A DNA stretch of 64,000 bases from Pseudomonas farsensis (GCF_014268805.2 NZ_JABWRF020000004.1:124001-188000), one strand, 5' to 3'. Counted from the first letter of the stretch, positions 24,101-31,946 are shown. Program-made: numbers and translations. Notes: a model not told the origin generated them from the letters alone.

Positions 24101-25992
24101 ATGGCCGCCCCGGCTGGTTCCTGCTCCGCCAGGCCGGGCTCGATGCCGCCCAGCGCTTGCAGGCTATCGGCCAGCAGTGCCGGCAGTGGCTGGTGGTCTG
24201 CCGTTACCTTGCGCAGGGTTGCAGCATCGTAGCCGCTGCACCGCAGTGCTCGCTCAAGGGTGGCTTGATCCAGGCCTTCACTCAGCGGCCCCATGCGCTT
24301 CAGCAATTTTTCTGGCTGCCACGCGAGTGGGCGCTCGTGCTCCAGAAGCCAGGTGCCCTGGCCATTCCCCAGTAGCTTGGGGCGATGGCGCTGCCCGGCA
24401 ACTTCGGCCAACTGCCAGGTGCCCTCTGGCGCTTGTTTGATCGGCGCGGCGCGGCCCTCGTGCAGCCACCAGCGCTCGTCCTCCCAGGTGTACAGCCCCT
24501 GGCCATCGGCGAGCGTCTGTGCGGGCCACGGCTGCGGCTGGGTAAAGGGCTTCAGCTCGCCGTGCCACAGTCTTTGCTGTTTGCCGCTGCCAGTCAGGTG
24601 CCAGTCGTGAAGAATGCCCTGGGGCTCGGCGAACTCTGCGGCGGCGCCCAAAGCGGCGAACTGCGCGAGGTTTTCGAACACATCGAACAAGTGTCCGATC
24701 GCAGCTTCGGCATCGCCTTCGTTGGCGGCGTGCACTCCTTCAAGAAACTCGTCGACCAGTTGCGCGCCGCCGGTAATCAACAGCGCCTCACCCAGCCCCG
24801 GTACGAACAGCCCGGCGACATTGAGCACCGTCAGCCCCACGCCCAGCCAACCTTCGATCCGTGCCAACTGGGCGGCGGCGTCGCGCTGGGCAACGGGTAC
24901 CGCCAACGTGGCGGCATCTTGCAGGCGGCGTTCAACCTGTACCCTCGCGCTTTCGATGAATGCATCCTTGCGCCATGGAGTGGCGGTGATCTCCAGCAGG
25001 GCATTTTTGTCCAAGGTCTCCTGCCACAAGTCGGTAGGTGCTGGGAACGCGCGCTTGAGCCAGTGGATGTGCTCGCCGCGCTCAAGCACCGGTGGGGAGG
25101 GTTGCAGGGTGGCGTAGGGGTAGCTGGGGTAGAGGTTGGCACGCAGGCGCTCGGCAATGTGCGGCTGGTCGGCGTGGGCAATATAGCGGTTGAAGAACTC
25201 GCGCTCCGACTGCTCCCACAGCATGTCTGTCAGCGCGCGTGCCAAGGCCTGGCGGTTGGGGTACTGCCGAAGAGGCTGGCGCGGATGCCCGGGTAGGTAC
25301 AGCAGGCATTCGGGGGTGTCTGCCTGGTCCAGTTGGATAATCATCGGGCCGCTCAGTGGCTTGCCATACAAACTCACGAAGCTGCATTGCAGTTGCTCCT
25401 GTGCGCTTGGGGCAAGGCCTGCCAGTACGGTATCAGCCAGCGTCTGACCGCGCGCCTCCAGGTGCCCCTGCAGGCGCGCCAGCAGCACATCGGCGCCGAA
25501 AGCGGTGCGGATTTGCTGGTGCAGCAGTTCTCGAAATGCGTCGGTATCGAGGTGGTCGGCCAGGTGATCGCGGTAGCGCTGGCCGAGGTTCAGGTTGCGT
25601 ATGCCGCTGACGAAGGTCTTGGCGTCCTCAGCCGAGCGCTGCGTCCCACCGTTGCTGTCGTACAGCGTGATGGTGGCGTCTTCATCGAAGTTCTGCAGGG
25701 CTGCTTCGAACCAGCTGCGGGTTTGCGCACCTTCGGCGACTTGGCCCAGGTCGATGCCTGGCACAGGCACTTCTGGGTACCAGCGCGGCAACACCTCTTC
25801 GAGCAGCGGGCGGCAGTAGGCGTCGATGCCTTGCACGGGTTCAAGGGCTTCTCTCAAGCGGCGCATAGCGGCGTGGCTGCGTATGATGCGGCGCTTGAGG
25901 TCCTGGCGCTGCCCAGCGTTGGCGCTGGCAAGCCACTCAGGTAGGCGTTTGTGGATGAAGGCGAGGTGAGGGGAAAGCGGGGAGGGGGTCAT
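21157..25992 (-). CDS. Giant leucine-rich-repeat protein with NEL-type E3 ubiquitin ligase domain
   Basis: 1611 residues from the ATG at 25992, which has AGGAG about 8 bases upstream. N-terminal part (about 1-450): an alpha-rich region like the dermonecrotic-toxin-related domain of Pseudomonas effectors (DUF6543 type), with a hydrophobic stretch near 377-400 (GWLGVGLTVLNVAGLFVPG). LRRs cover about 964-1184 (LRALDLADNTLHVLPEAL, LQSLDLAENFVEL, LRGLSLGQNEISL). The C-terminal NEL domain (about 1230-1600) has Cys1322-Val-Asp1324, matching the C-x-D catalytic motif of IpaH/SspH enzymes. These transfer ubiquitin in host cells. No secretion genes or signal peptide are nearby. Function in this organism is inferred, probably eukaryote-directed. 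Confidence 0.83.
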   Translation of the reverse strand: MTPSPLSPHLAFIHKRLPEWLASANAGQRQDLKRRIIRSHAAMRRLREALEPVQGIDAYCRPLLEEVLPRWYPEVPVPGIDLGQVAEGAQTRSWFEAALQNFDEDATITLYDSNGGTQRSAEDAKTFVSGIRNLNLGQRYRDHLADHLDTDAFRELLHQQIRTAFGADVLLARLQGHLEARGQTLADTVLAGLAPSAQEQLQCSFVSLYGKPLSGPMIIQLDQADTPECLLYLPGHPRQPLRQYPNRQALARALTDMLWEQSEREFFNRYIAHADQPHIAERLRANLYPSYPYATLQPSPPVLERGEHIHWLKRAFPAPTDLWQETLDKNALLEITATPWRKDAFIESARVQVERRLQDAATLAVPVAQRDAAAQLARIEGWLGVGLTVLNVAGLFVPGLGEALLITGGAQLVDEFLEGVHAANEGDAEAAIGHLFDVFENLAQFAALGAAAEFAEPQGILHDWHLTGSGKQQRLWHGELKPFTQPQPWPAQTLADGQGLYTWEDERWWLHEGRAAPIKQAPEGTWQLAEVAGQRHRPKLLGNGQGTWLLEHERPLAWQPEKLLKRMGPLSEGLDQATLERALRCSGYDAATLRKVTADHQPLPALLADSLQALGGIEPGLAEQEPAGAAILAQDFPSLSLRARREILAQARPVDLAQLQRTGRLPLRIAETARLHLREGRISRALARFYHDDGPAADRDTLLFNSLARLPGWAGEVRLELREGTLKGELKAEVGEQTLPTKVLVRNGNSYVPYDEQSEALSGEHDIYRALLQALPDSERTALQVQVHQGPELRDALFEQAASDRSKAALDLHMAPVRPQYRLPTRLPGERRIGYRLSGRGHGALTADEQFDQLFPANPEGDRELLRQRLRHQAGGEPGAFARLLDQLRQEYQQLDSALLSWVHDPEGVALGALELRRSNREGLAQRIRSAWRRENPDDPTGTFDHVILMAEAHQLDALPRLPMRLPHVRQLVLNGLTDTSGAELAPFLQAFPGLRALDLADNTLHVLPEALAEMHELQSLDLAENFVELNDSNLGVIVRLRSLRRLNLTDAIQGLPVAALDRLATLPLLDTLQADLNSLNFSVEQFEALARWPALRGLSLGQNEISLNQATRAALARLNQLEILSLYENPLGLAPDLTGWTNLQQLDLEDTGIAEWPAGLEALLDQTPLNMRRFDLSGNDITDAPDLQASAYARSVREGQADFSYSLNDNPFSAEAWQRLERAGLQLNAPAEVGGMALELWPQSLHQHLTTTAQAPAWQPLYNLFRRLPDTADYARSPTGVRARMQQVVQTLAVEEAQAPWGRAQVMQHINDLIEDAGQQCVDQASLLFSEIETDVLVWQGISQAATGDADQAAAVGTAGCLYRQRLLDARVGELYQARVARRRALADASDDAARAAAPPLHADDDLDDTSLTEPDYLLDELEMALHARIHLRQSLHLPPQPDGMMFAYLARLSDATLQRLSQGVVASSNLAGLGQWAAEQSFWQAWLRRLAPQEFEAQAQSWEAASEYFDTLATTGVATGPYTGPAVPESLVAALESEVADVPGLSWRSDGILQQHDLTAEPYANMLPNPLDRVGGVMLRARRDAERTLVATLTTVLMDNQAAQAMVTS

Positions 25993-26088
25993 CGCTGCAG
26001 CTCCTGAAGGTAGGGGCAGCGACGTTATCGGTATGTGGATGGCGTGCCGAAATGCATAGTTGCCACCCGGTAGCGGCTTTGTCGCAGG

Positions 26089-26121
26089 CAAAAAAAACGG
26101 CACCTGCCGAGGTGCCGTTTT
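26089..26121 (-). terminator. Rho-independent terminator of folD
   Basis: A 9-bp stem (26097-26105 with 26110-26118) with a GCCG loop. An A-tract on its left becomes a U-tract for minus-strand transcripts, and TTTT lies on the right. It ends folD transcription before the NEL gene. Confidence 0.88.
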
Positions 26122-26139
26122 CACAAGCAGCCGGTGTGC

Positions 26140-26994
26140 TTACTGGTGCAGCTCTTCAGCAGCGTACAGCGTGTTTTCCAGCAGGCAGGCGCGGGTCATC
26201 GGGCCAACGCCGCCGGGTACAGGCGTGATCCAGCCGGCGCGGGGCAGGGCGGTCTCGTAGACCACGTCGCCGACCAGCTTGCCGTCTTCCTGGCGGTTGA
26301 TGCCAACGTCGATGACGATGGCGCCTTCCTTGACCCATTCACCCTTGACCAGCCCCGGCTTGCCAGCTGCGACCACCAGCAGGTCGGCGCGGCCAACGTG
26401 GCCGGCGAGGTCCTGGGTGAAGCGGTGGCAAACGGTGACGGTACAGCCGGCCAGCAGCAGTTCCATGGCCATGGGGCGGCCGACGATGTTGGATGCGCCG
26501 ACGATCACGGCGTTCATGCCGTACAAGTCCTGGCCAGTGCTTTCCAGCAGGGTGATGATGCCCTTCGGGGTGCACGGGCGCAGCAGCGGGATGCGTTGCG
26601 CCAGGCGGCCGATGTTGTAGGGGTGGAAGCCGTCTACGTCTTTGTCCGGGCGGATGCGTTCGAGCAGCAGCGAGGCATCAAGGTGCGCCGGCAGCGGCAG
26701 TTGCAGCAGAATGCCGTCGACTGCCGGGTCGTCATTGAGACGGTCGATAAGGTCGGTCAAGGCTTGCTGCGTGGTATCGCTGGGCAGGTCGAACGCTTGC
26801 GAGATGAACCCGACTTCTTCGCAGTCCTTGCGCTTGTGCGAGACATAGACTTGGGAGGCCGGGTCGGTGCCGACCAGGATCACAGCCAGGCCAGGGGTGC
26901 GAAGGCCTTGCTGGCGGCGCTCGGCGACACGTTGGGCGATCTGCTTGCGCAGGTTGGCGGCGATCGCCTTGCCATCGATAAGGTGTGCAGTCAT
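26140..26994 (-). CDS. folD: Bifunctional methylenetetrahydrofolate dehydrogenase/cyclohydrolase FolD
   Basis: 284 residues, the usual length. It interconverts 5,10-methylene-THF, methenyl-THF and 10-formyl-THF using NADP. Signatures are YVSHKRKDCEEVGF with the catalytic lysine, ILLQLPLP, DVDGFHPYN, the NADP loop GASNIVGRPMAMELLLAG, and the C-terminal PVPGGVGPMTRACLLENT. The ATG at 26994 (MTAHLIDGKAIA) matches the family start; MVNHAS six codons upstream is an alternative. Monocistronic and divergent from the tRNA cluster. Confidence 0.97.
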   Translation of the reverse strand: MTAHLIDGKAIAANLRKQIAQRVAERRQQGLRTPGLAVILVGTDPASQVYVSHKRKDCEEVGFISQAFDLPSDTTQQALTDLIDRLNDDPAVDGILLQLPLPAHLDASLLLERIRPDKDVDGFHPYNIGRLAQRIPLLRPCTPKGIITLLESTGQDLYGMNAVIVGASNIVGRPMAMELLLAGCTVTVCHRFTQDLAGHVGRADLLVVAAGKPGLVKGEWVKEGAIVIDVGINRQEDGKLVGDVVYETALPRAGWITPVPGGVGPMTRACLLENTLYAAEELHQ

Positions 26995-27128
26995 AGACGC
27001 GTGATTAACCATCGAGAAGTAAACATGAAGAAGCGCGCATTCTCGCACGACACGGCGCATGGGCAAAGGCGCGTGGTCGGGCAAATCTTCTAACCCCTTC
27101 AATAATTTAAATATTTTATAGAAAGGTG

Positions 27129-27157
27129 TTGACGAGGGCAGGGGGCGTCTATAAGAT
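27129..27157 (+). promoter_or_regulatory. Promoter of the tRNA-Arg/His/Leu/His cluster
   Basis: TTGACG (27129-27134), 17-bp spacer, TAAGAT (27152-27157), followed by a G+C-rich discriminator and preceded by an A+T-rich upstream stretch. This pattern suits a strong, growth-rate-controlled stable-RNA promoter. The first tRNA starts 69 bp downstream. Confidence 0.6.
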
Positions 27158-27225
27158 TCGCCGCACTTGTCGGGCACTGCCTGGCACGGGTTGGCAAAGT
27201 TGGTTTGCTCCAGCTGTACGCTTAA

Positions 27226-27302
27226 GCGCCCGTAGCTCAGCTGGATAGAGCATCCGCCTTCTAAGCGGATGGTCGCAGGTTCGAGTCCTGCCGGGTGCGC
27301 CA
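27226..27302 (+). tRNA. tRNA-Arg (anticodon TCT)
   Basis: A 77-base cloverleaf: acceptor GCGCCCG with CGGGTGC, D-arm AGCTCAGCTGGATAGAGC, anticodon loop CCTTCTAAG giving TCT, T-arm GGTTCGAGTCC, encoded CCA. It reads AGA/AGG arginine codons. Confidence 0.96.
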
Positions 27303-27336
27303 TTAGGCCTGGGCAAGTAAGTAATATCGCAATATG

Positions 27337-27412
27337 GTGGGCGTAGCTCAGTTGGTAGAGCGCTGGATTGTGATTCCAGTTGTCGTGGGTTCGATTCCCA
27401 TCGTCCACCCCA
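27337..27412 (+). tRNA. tRNA-His (anticodon GTG), copy 1
   Basis: A 76-base cloverleaf with anticodon loop ATTGTGATT giving GTG and encoded CCA. The extra G at 27336 can supply the histidine-specific G-1. It is identical in body to copy 2 at 27590. Confidence 0.96.
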
Positions 27413-27422
27413 GATTTTGCAG

Positions 27423-27457
27423 AGGCGCCTCGATTGAACGATCTGGCGCCTTTGTTT
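27423..27457 (+). terminator. Terminator-like hairpin after tRNA-His copy 1
   Basis: AGGCGCC and GGCGCCT around a 15-base loop followed by TTGTTTT. A closely related hairpin follows tRNA-His copy 2, so it is part of the duplicated unit. Read-through to tRNA-Leu is possible. Confidence 0.6.
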
Positions 27458-27467
27458 TAAGTGTTAT

Positions 27468-27552
27468 GCGGACGTGGTGAAATTGGTAGACACACTGGAT
27501 TTAGGTTCCAGCGGCGCAAGCTGTAAGAGTTCGAGTCTCTTCGTCCGCACCA
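27468..27552 (+). tRNA. tRNA-Leu (anticodon TAG)
   Basis: An 85-base class II tRNA with a long variable arm. Acceptor GCGGACG with CGTCCGC, anticodon loop ATTTAGGT giving TAG, T-arm GAGTTCGAGTCTC, encoded CCA. Confidence 0.96.
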
Positions 27553-27589
27553 TGTTTCTGTAAGGTTGTAAACGTAGCACCGCACTATG

Positions 27590-27665
27590 GTGGGCGTAGC
27601 TCAGTTGGTAGAGCGCTGGATTGTGATTCCAGTTGTCGTGGGTTCGATTCCCATCGTCCACCCCA
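27590..27665 (+). tRNA. tRNA-His (anticodon GTG), copy 2
   Basis: The same sequence as copy 1 from the acceptor to CCA, again preceded by ATG-G. It is followed by a stronger terminator, which probably ends the tRNA transcript. Confidence 0.96.
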
Positions 27666-27673
27666 TATTTTCG

Positions 27674-27713
27674 AAGGCGCCTTGACCGTATGGTCGGGCG
27701 CCTTTGTTTTTTC
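27674..27713 (+). terminator. Terminator after tRNA-His copy 2
   Basis: A long stem beginning AAGGCGCC and ending GGCGCCTT, extended by GACC/GGTC pairing, then TTGTTTTTTCT. Confidence 0.8.
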
Positions 27714-27722
27714 TGTGTTGCG

Positions 27723-27748
27723 AAAATGCCGCTGCTAGCGGCATTTTT
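27723..27748. terminator. Bidirectional terminator downstream of the tRNA cluster
   Basis: AAAATGCCGCT and AGCGGCATTTT around a GCT loop, with A-tract and T-tract on either side. It isolates the tRNA unit from the small gene that follows. Confidence 0.82.
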
Positions 27749-27877
27749 CGTTTTTGTCCGCTATTAATGTGCTGGGCGTCCCGGCTGTCGTCGCCCTCTG
27801 GTTGCGGCTCGATGAAAGCTGATAGATTTCAGGCGGTTGAATGTCTGGCTGTTCAGGTTGGCAGAGGATAACTGTTG

Positions 27878-28177
27878 ATGATTGCAAAAGAAGCGCGCCA
27901 GGCACTGGCGCTGCAGCGTTTCGCTGAGCAGAACCCGCAGATGCTCGAGGAGATCCGTGAACTGGACGCCCGCGAGCAAGCCCAGCAGATCGAGTGGGCG
28001 TTCCAGGATGCTGCCGAGGGGCAGGGCCTGCAGCCTTGGGAATATGCGCTGCAGTTGATTGCCGAGTCGCCGGAGCAGTTGCAGGCCATGCGCCTGGAAA
28101 CCCATCGCGAAGTGGCTGAAGCGTTGGGGCTGGCGTGGGAAGAATACTGCCAGTTCAATGAGATTGAACCGGAGTAA
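27878..28177 (+). CDS. Small conserved protein, DUF6388-like
   Basis: 99 residues, acidic and alpha-helical, with no signal peptide or membrane segment. Sequence such as REQAQQIEWAFQDAAEGQG and the end WEEYCQFNEIEPE resembles a Pseudomonas family I recall as DUF6388; function unknown. AGAGGATAA precedes the ATG, and a TTG lies one codon earlier. It stands alone between the tRNA cluster and trigger factor. The match was recalled from memory, not searched. Confidence 0.75.
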   Translation: MIAKEARQALALQRFAEQNPQMLEEIRELDAREQAQQIEWAFQDAAEGQGLQPWEYALQLIAESPEQLQAMRLETHREVAEALGLAWEEYCQFNEIEPE

Positions 28178-28418
28178 GGGGCGTGGCGCAGGGTTATCGC
28201 TACACCTGCGCAGCCATTTATGCGATTCCCTCGGCGATCCCCCTTGAAATCGCTGAAAATAATCCCATATCCCCGCTAGCTGTCGTTTGTTTGACAAGGT
28301 TTTACAACCGCGGGGCATTCACGCGGCCGCGCGGCCATTGTTCGAGCAGGCTCGACGCCACAGGGCGCGGGCCTTTCAGGGAAAACGACCGGCGTAGTTC
28401 GATGACCATCCGGGTGGG

Positions 28419-28447
28419 GTGACTTCTGGTGCGTGAGTCACTAGAAT
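28419..28447 (+). promoter_or_regulatory. Promoter candidate for tig
   Basis: GTGACT, 17-bp spacer, TAGAAT, ending 62 bp before the tig ATG. A TTGACA at 28301-28306 has only a poor -10. The 332-bp gap 28178-28509 holds these promoter-like elements and no credible gene. Confidence 0.45.
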
Positions 28448-28509
28448 GCTCGCCCTTGATTCTGGAGTCGGGCTATCGCCGGCTAACGTCTGTGCAACGA
28501 GGAATATCC

Positions 28510-29820
28510 ATGCAAGTTTCTGTTGAAAACACTTCCGCTCTCGAGCGCCGCATGACCATCGCCGTTCCGGCCGAGCGCGTCGAGAACGAAGTCAACAAGC
28601 GTCTGCAGCAGACTGCCAAGCGCGCCAAGGTTGCCGGCTTCCGTCCGGGCAAGGTGCCAATGAGCGTTATCCGTCAGCGCTTCGAAGCTGATGCCCGTCA
28701 GGAAGTGTTCGGTGACCTGGTTCAATCGTCCTTCTACGAAGCCATCGTCGAGCAGAAGCTGAACCCGGCTGGCGCTCCTGCCGTTGAGCCAAAATCGTTC
28801 GAAAAAGGCGGCGATCTTGAGTTCGTTGCCATCTTCGAAGTGTTCCCGGAGTTCACCGTTGCTGGTTTCGAGTCGATCGCCGTCGAGCGCCTGAGCGCCG
28901 AAGTGGCTGATGCTGACCTTGACAACATGCTCGAAGTGCTGCGCAAGCAGAACACCCGTTTCGAAGCCGTCGAGCGCGCCGCGCAGAACGACGACCAGGT
29001 CAACATCGATTTCGTCGGCAAGGTCGACGGTGAAGCCTTCGCTGGCGGTTCGGCCAAGGGCACCCAGCTGGTTCTGGGTTCCGGCCGCATGATCCCTGGC
29101 TTCGAAGATGGCCTGGTTGGCGCCAAAGCCGGTGAAGAGCGCGTTGTCAACGTGACCTTCCCTGAGGACTACCAGAACCTTGACCTGGCTGGCAAAGCCG
29201 CTGAGTTCACCATCACCGTCAACAGCGTTTCGGCCCCTGTGCTGCCTGAGCTGAACGAAGAGTTCTTCGCTCAGTTCGGCATCAAGGAAACCACGCTGGA
29301 AGGCTTCCGCGCCGAAGTTCGCAAGAACATGGAGCGCGAGCTGCGCCAGGCCATCAAGGCCAAGGTCAAGAACCAGGTAATGGACGGTCTGCTGGCCGCC
29401 AACCCGATCGAAGTGCCGAAAGCGCTGCTGGAAAACGAAGTCAACCGTCTGCGCGTTCAGGCGGTTCAGCAGTTCGGTGGCAACATCAAGCCTGATCAAC
29501 TGCCGGTCGAGCTGTTCGAAGAGCAAGCCAAGCGCCGCGTCGTGCTGGGCCTGGTCGTCGCTGAAGTGGTCAAGCAGTTCGACCTGAAGCCTGACGAGGC
29601 TGAAGTTCGCAAGGTGATCGAAGAAATGGCTTCGGCTTACCAAGAGCCAGAGCAGGTCATCGCTTGGTACTACAAGAACGACCAGCAAATGAACGAAGTC
29701 CGTTCGGTTGTACTGGAAGAACAAGTTGTAGATACTGTTCTGCAGAAAGCGACTGTGACAGACAAGTCGGTTTCGTACGAAGAAGCAGTCAAACCAGCAC
29801 AGGCTCCTGCCGCTGAGTAA
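28510..29820 (+). CDS. tig: Trigger factor, ribosome-associated chaperone and prolyl isomerase
   Basis: 436 residues. The N-terminal ribosome-binding domain has the signature GFRPGKVP (about residue 44). A central FKBP-type PPIase domain (about 155-245) contains DQVNIDFVGKVDGE and GSGRMIPGFEDGLVGA. The C-terminal helical chaperone domain ends KPAQAPAAE. It binds nascent chains at the exit tunnel. AGGA lies 7 bases before the ATG at 28510; upstream in-frame sequence is non-homologous. It is first in the tig-clpP-clpX-lon-hupB-ppiD block. Confidence 0.98.
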   Translation: MQVSVENTSALERRMTIAVPAERVENEVNKRLQQTAKRAKVAGFRPGKVPMSVIRQRFEADARQEVFGDLVQSSFYEAIVEQKLNPAGAPAVEPKSFEKGGDLEFVAIFEVFPEFTVAGFESIAVERLSAEVADADLDNMLEVLRKQNTRFEAVERAAQNDDQVNIDFVGKVDGEAFAGGSAKGTQLVLGSGRMIPGFEDGLVGAKAGEERVVNVTFPEDYQNLDLAGKAAEFTITVNSVSAPVLPELNEEFFAQFGIKETTLEGFRAEVRKNMERELRQAIKAKVKNQVMDGLLAANPIEVPKALLENEVNRLRVQAVQQFGGNIKPDQLPVELFEEQAKRRVVLGLVVAEVVKQFDLKPDEAEVRKVIEEMASAYQEPEQVIAWYYKNDQQMNEVRSVVLEEQVVDTVLQKATVTDKSVSYEEAVKPAQAPAAE

Positions 29821-29844
29821 CTGGCTTCTCTCGTAAGAAACCTC

Positions 29845-29872
29845 CACAAGCCAGCCTTCGCGCTGGCTTGTG
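29845..29872 (+). terminator. Hairpin between tig and clpP
   Basis: An 11-bp stem CACAAGCCAGC with its complement and a CTTCGC loop. There is no T-run, so it is likely a partial terminator or 3'-end stabiliser. Confidence 0.55.
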
Positions 29873-29911
29873 CGTATTCAAGCCATGACTATTTGGGAGT
29901 GAGCGCAGGAC

Positions 29912-30553
29912 ATGTCCCGCAATTCTTATATTCAGCAGAGCTCTGACATCCAGGCCGCAGGCGGCCTGGTCCCGATGGTTATCGAGCAGTCCGCCCGTGG
30001 CGAACGTGCCTACGACATCTATTCTCGCCTCCTCAAGGAGCGCGTGATTTTCCTGGTCGGCCCGGTAGAAGACTACATGGCCAACCTGGTGGTGGCGCAG
30101 ATGCTGTTCCTCGAGGCGGAAAACCCGGATAAGGATATCCATCTTTACATCAACTCCCCGGGTGGCTCGGTGACCGCTGGTATGTCGATCTACGACACCA
30201 TGCAGTTCATCAAACCGGACGTCTCGACCATCTGTATTGGTCAGGCGTGCAGCATGGGCGCCTTCCTGTTGGCGGCCGGTGCTGCCGGCAAGCGTCACTG
30301 CCTGCCGAACTCGCGGGTGATGATTCACCAGCCGTTGGGCGGCTTCCAGGGCCAGGCGACCGATATCGAGATCCACGCCCAGGAAATCCTCAACATCAAG
30401 GCGCGCCTGAACGAGCTGCTGGCCCACCACACCGGCCAGGATCTGGAAACCATCAAGCGCGACACCGAGCGTGACAATTTCATGAGCGCCAAGCGCGCGG
30501 CCGAGTATGGCCTGATCGACTCGGTTTACGACAAGCGGCAACTGGCATCCTGA
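29912..30553 (+). CDS. clpP: ATP-dependent Clp protease proteolytic subunit ClpP
   Basis: 213 residues including a short propeptide. The serine-protease triad is Ser114 (ACSMGAF), His139 (RVMIHQP) and Asp188 (DTERDNF), matching the E. coli triad with an offset of three. YINSPGGSVTAG forms the oxyanion region. It assembles as a double heptamer and degrades proteins unfolded by ClpX or ClpA. GCAGGA precedes the ATG. Next gene: clpX. Confidence 0.98.
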   Translation: MSRNSYIQQSSDIQAAGGLVPMVIEQSARGERAYDIYSRLLKERVIFLVGPVEDYMANLVVAQMLFLEAENPDKDIHLYINSPGGSVTAGMSIYDTMQFIKPDVSTICIGQACSMGAFLLAAGAAGKRHCLPNSRVMIHQPLGGFQGQATDIEIHAQEILNIKARLNELLAHHTGQDLETIKRDTERDNFMSAKRAAEYGLIDSVYDKRQLAS

Positions 30554-30567
30554 AGCAATACGCCAGA

Positions 30568-30615
30568 GCGGGCAGGTGCATGACGCGCCTGCCCGCGGGC
30601 CTTGAAAAAGCCCGC
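30568..30615 (+). other. Two overlapping hairpins in the clpP-clpX gap
   Basis: GCGGGCAGG pairs with CCTGCCCGC (30568-30596), and GCGGGC pairs with GCCCGC (30595-30615). They share two bases, so they compete. No strong T-run is present. Confidence 0.5.
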
Positions 30616-30662
30616 GATTGCCTTCATCTTGTGTTTCAAGCCTACCGGATTGGATCGATCGA

Positions 30663-31946
30663 ATGACTGACACCCGTAACGGCGAGGACAGCGGCAAATT
30701 GCTCTATTGCTCCTTCTGCGGCAAAAGCCAGCACGAAGTGCGCAAGTTGATTGCCGGCCCCTCGGTATTTATCTGCGACGAGTGCGTCGACCTGTGCAAC
30801 GACATCATCCGTGAGGAGGTGCAGGAAGCCCAGGCCGAGAGCAGCGCGCATAAGCTACCTTCGCCGAAAGAAATCAGCACAATCCTGGACCAGTACGTCA
30901 TTGGTCAGGAGCGCGCGAAAAAGGTGCTTGCCGTAGCGGTGTACAACCACTACAAGCGCCTCAATCAGCGTGACAAGAAGGGCGATGAGGTCGAACTCGG
31001 CAAGAGCAACATCCTGCTGATCGGGCCTACTGGCTCGGGTAAGACCCTGCTCGCCGAAACCCTTGCACGCCTGTTGAACGTTCCGTTCACCATCGCCGAC
31101 GCCACCACCCTGACCGAAGCCGGTTACGTGGGTGAGGACGTCGAGAACATCATTCAGAAGCTGCTGCAGAAGTGCGACTACGACGTGGAGAAGGCCCAGA
31201 TGGGCATTGTCTACATCGACGAAATCGACAAGATTTCGCGCAAGTCGGACAACCCGTCGATTACCCGTGATGTTTCGGGTGAAGGCGTGCAGCAGGCGCT
31301 GTTGAAGCTGATCGAAGGCACCGTGGCTTCCGTGCCGCCCCAGGGCGGTCGCAAGCACCCGCAACAGGAATTCCTGCAGGTTGATACCCGCAATATTCTG
31401 TTCATCTGCGGTGGCGCTTTCTCCGGCCTCGAAAAGGTCATCCAGAACCGCTCCACCCGTGGTGGTATCGGTTTCGGTGCCGAAGTGCGCAGCAAGGAAG
31501 AAGGCAAGAAGGTTGGCGAATCGCTGCGCGAAGTCGAGCCGGACGATCTGGTCAAGTTTGGCCTGATCCCCGAGTTCGTCGGTCGTCTGCCGGTGCTGGC
31601 AACCCTCGATGAGCTCGATGAGGCTGCGCTGATGCAGATCCTCACCGAGCCGAAAAACGCCCTGACCAAGCAGTATGCCAAGCTGTTCGAGATGGAAAGC
31701 GTCGACCTTGAGTTCCGCACTGATGCGCTCAAGGCCGTTGCTCGCAAAGCCCTGGAGCGCAAAACCGGCGCCCGTGGCCTGCGTTCCATCCTTGAGGGTG
31801 TATTGCTCGACACCATGTACGAAATTCCTTCGCAGAAGGAAGTCAGCAAGGTGGTCATTGACGAGAGCGTCATTGAGGGCACCTCGCAGCCGCTGTTGAT
31901 CTACGAGAACAGCGAGCCGCAAGCCAAGGCCGCCCCCGACGCCTGA
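30663..31946 (+). CDS. clpX: ATP-dependent Clp protease ATP-binding subunit ClpX
   Basis: 427 residues. The N-terminal zinc-binding domain has C-x2-C pairs (YCSFCGK, ICDECVDLC). The AAA+ core has Walker A GPTGSGKT, Walker B IVYIDEIDK, the pore loop GYVGEDV and sensor-2 GARGLR. An IGFGAE loop contacts ClpP. It unfolds tagged substrates and feeds ClpP. The ATG at 30663 begins MTDTRNGED; upstream frame is non-homologous. Ends in a terminator. Confidence 0.98.
   Translation: MTDTRNGEDSGKLLYCSFCGKSQHEVRKLIAGPSVFICDECVDLCNDIIREEVQEAQAESSAHKLPSPKEISTILDQYVIGQERAKKVLAVAVYNHYKRLNQRDKKGDEVELGKSNILLIGPTGSGKTLLAETLARLLNVPFTIADATTLTEAGYVGEDVENIIQKLLQKCDYDVEKAQMGIVYIDEIDKISRKSDNPSITRDVSGEGVQQALLKLIEGTVASVPPQGGRKHPQQEFLQVDTRNILFICGGAFSGLEKVIQNRSTRGGIGFGAEVRSKEEGKKVGESLREVEPDDLVKFGLIPEFVGRLPVLATLDELDEAALMQILTEPKNALTKQYAKLFEMESVDLEFRTDALKAVARKALERKTGARGLRSILEGVLLDTMYEIPSQKEVSKVVIDESVIEGTSQPLLIYENSEPQAKAAPDA

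Noticed and set aside
27181..27200. Sigma-54-like element TGGCACGGGTTGGCA before the tRNA cluster
   Set aside because: The GG-to-GC spacing does not fit the required 10 bases, and a good sigma-70-type promoter lies upstream.
27336..27665. Minus-strand reading frames across both tRNA-His genes beginning MDDGNRTHDNW
   Set aside because: These are antisense translations of the tRNA sequence, a well-known source of false proteins. One is also an artificial extension of folD.
28483..29847. 454-codon minus-strand frame opposite tig
   Set aside because: Long only because stop codons are rare on the antisense strand of this biased gene.
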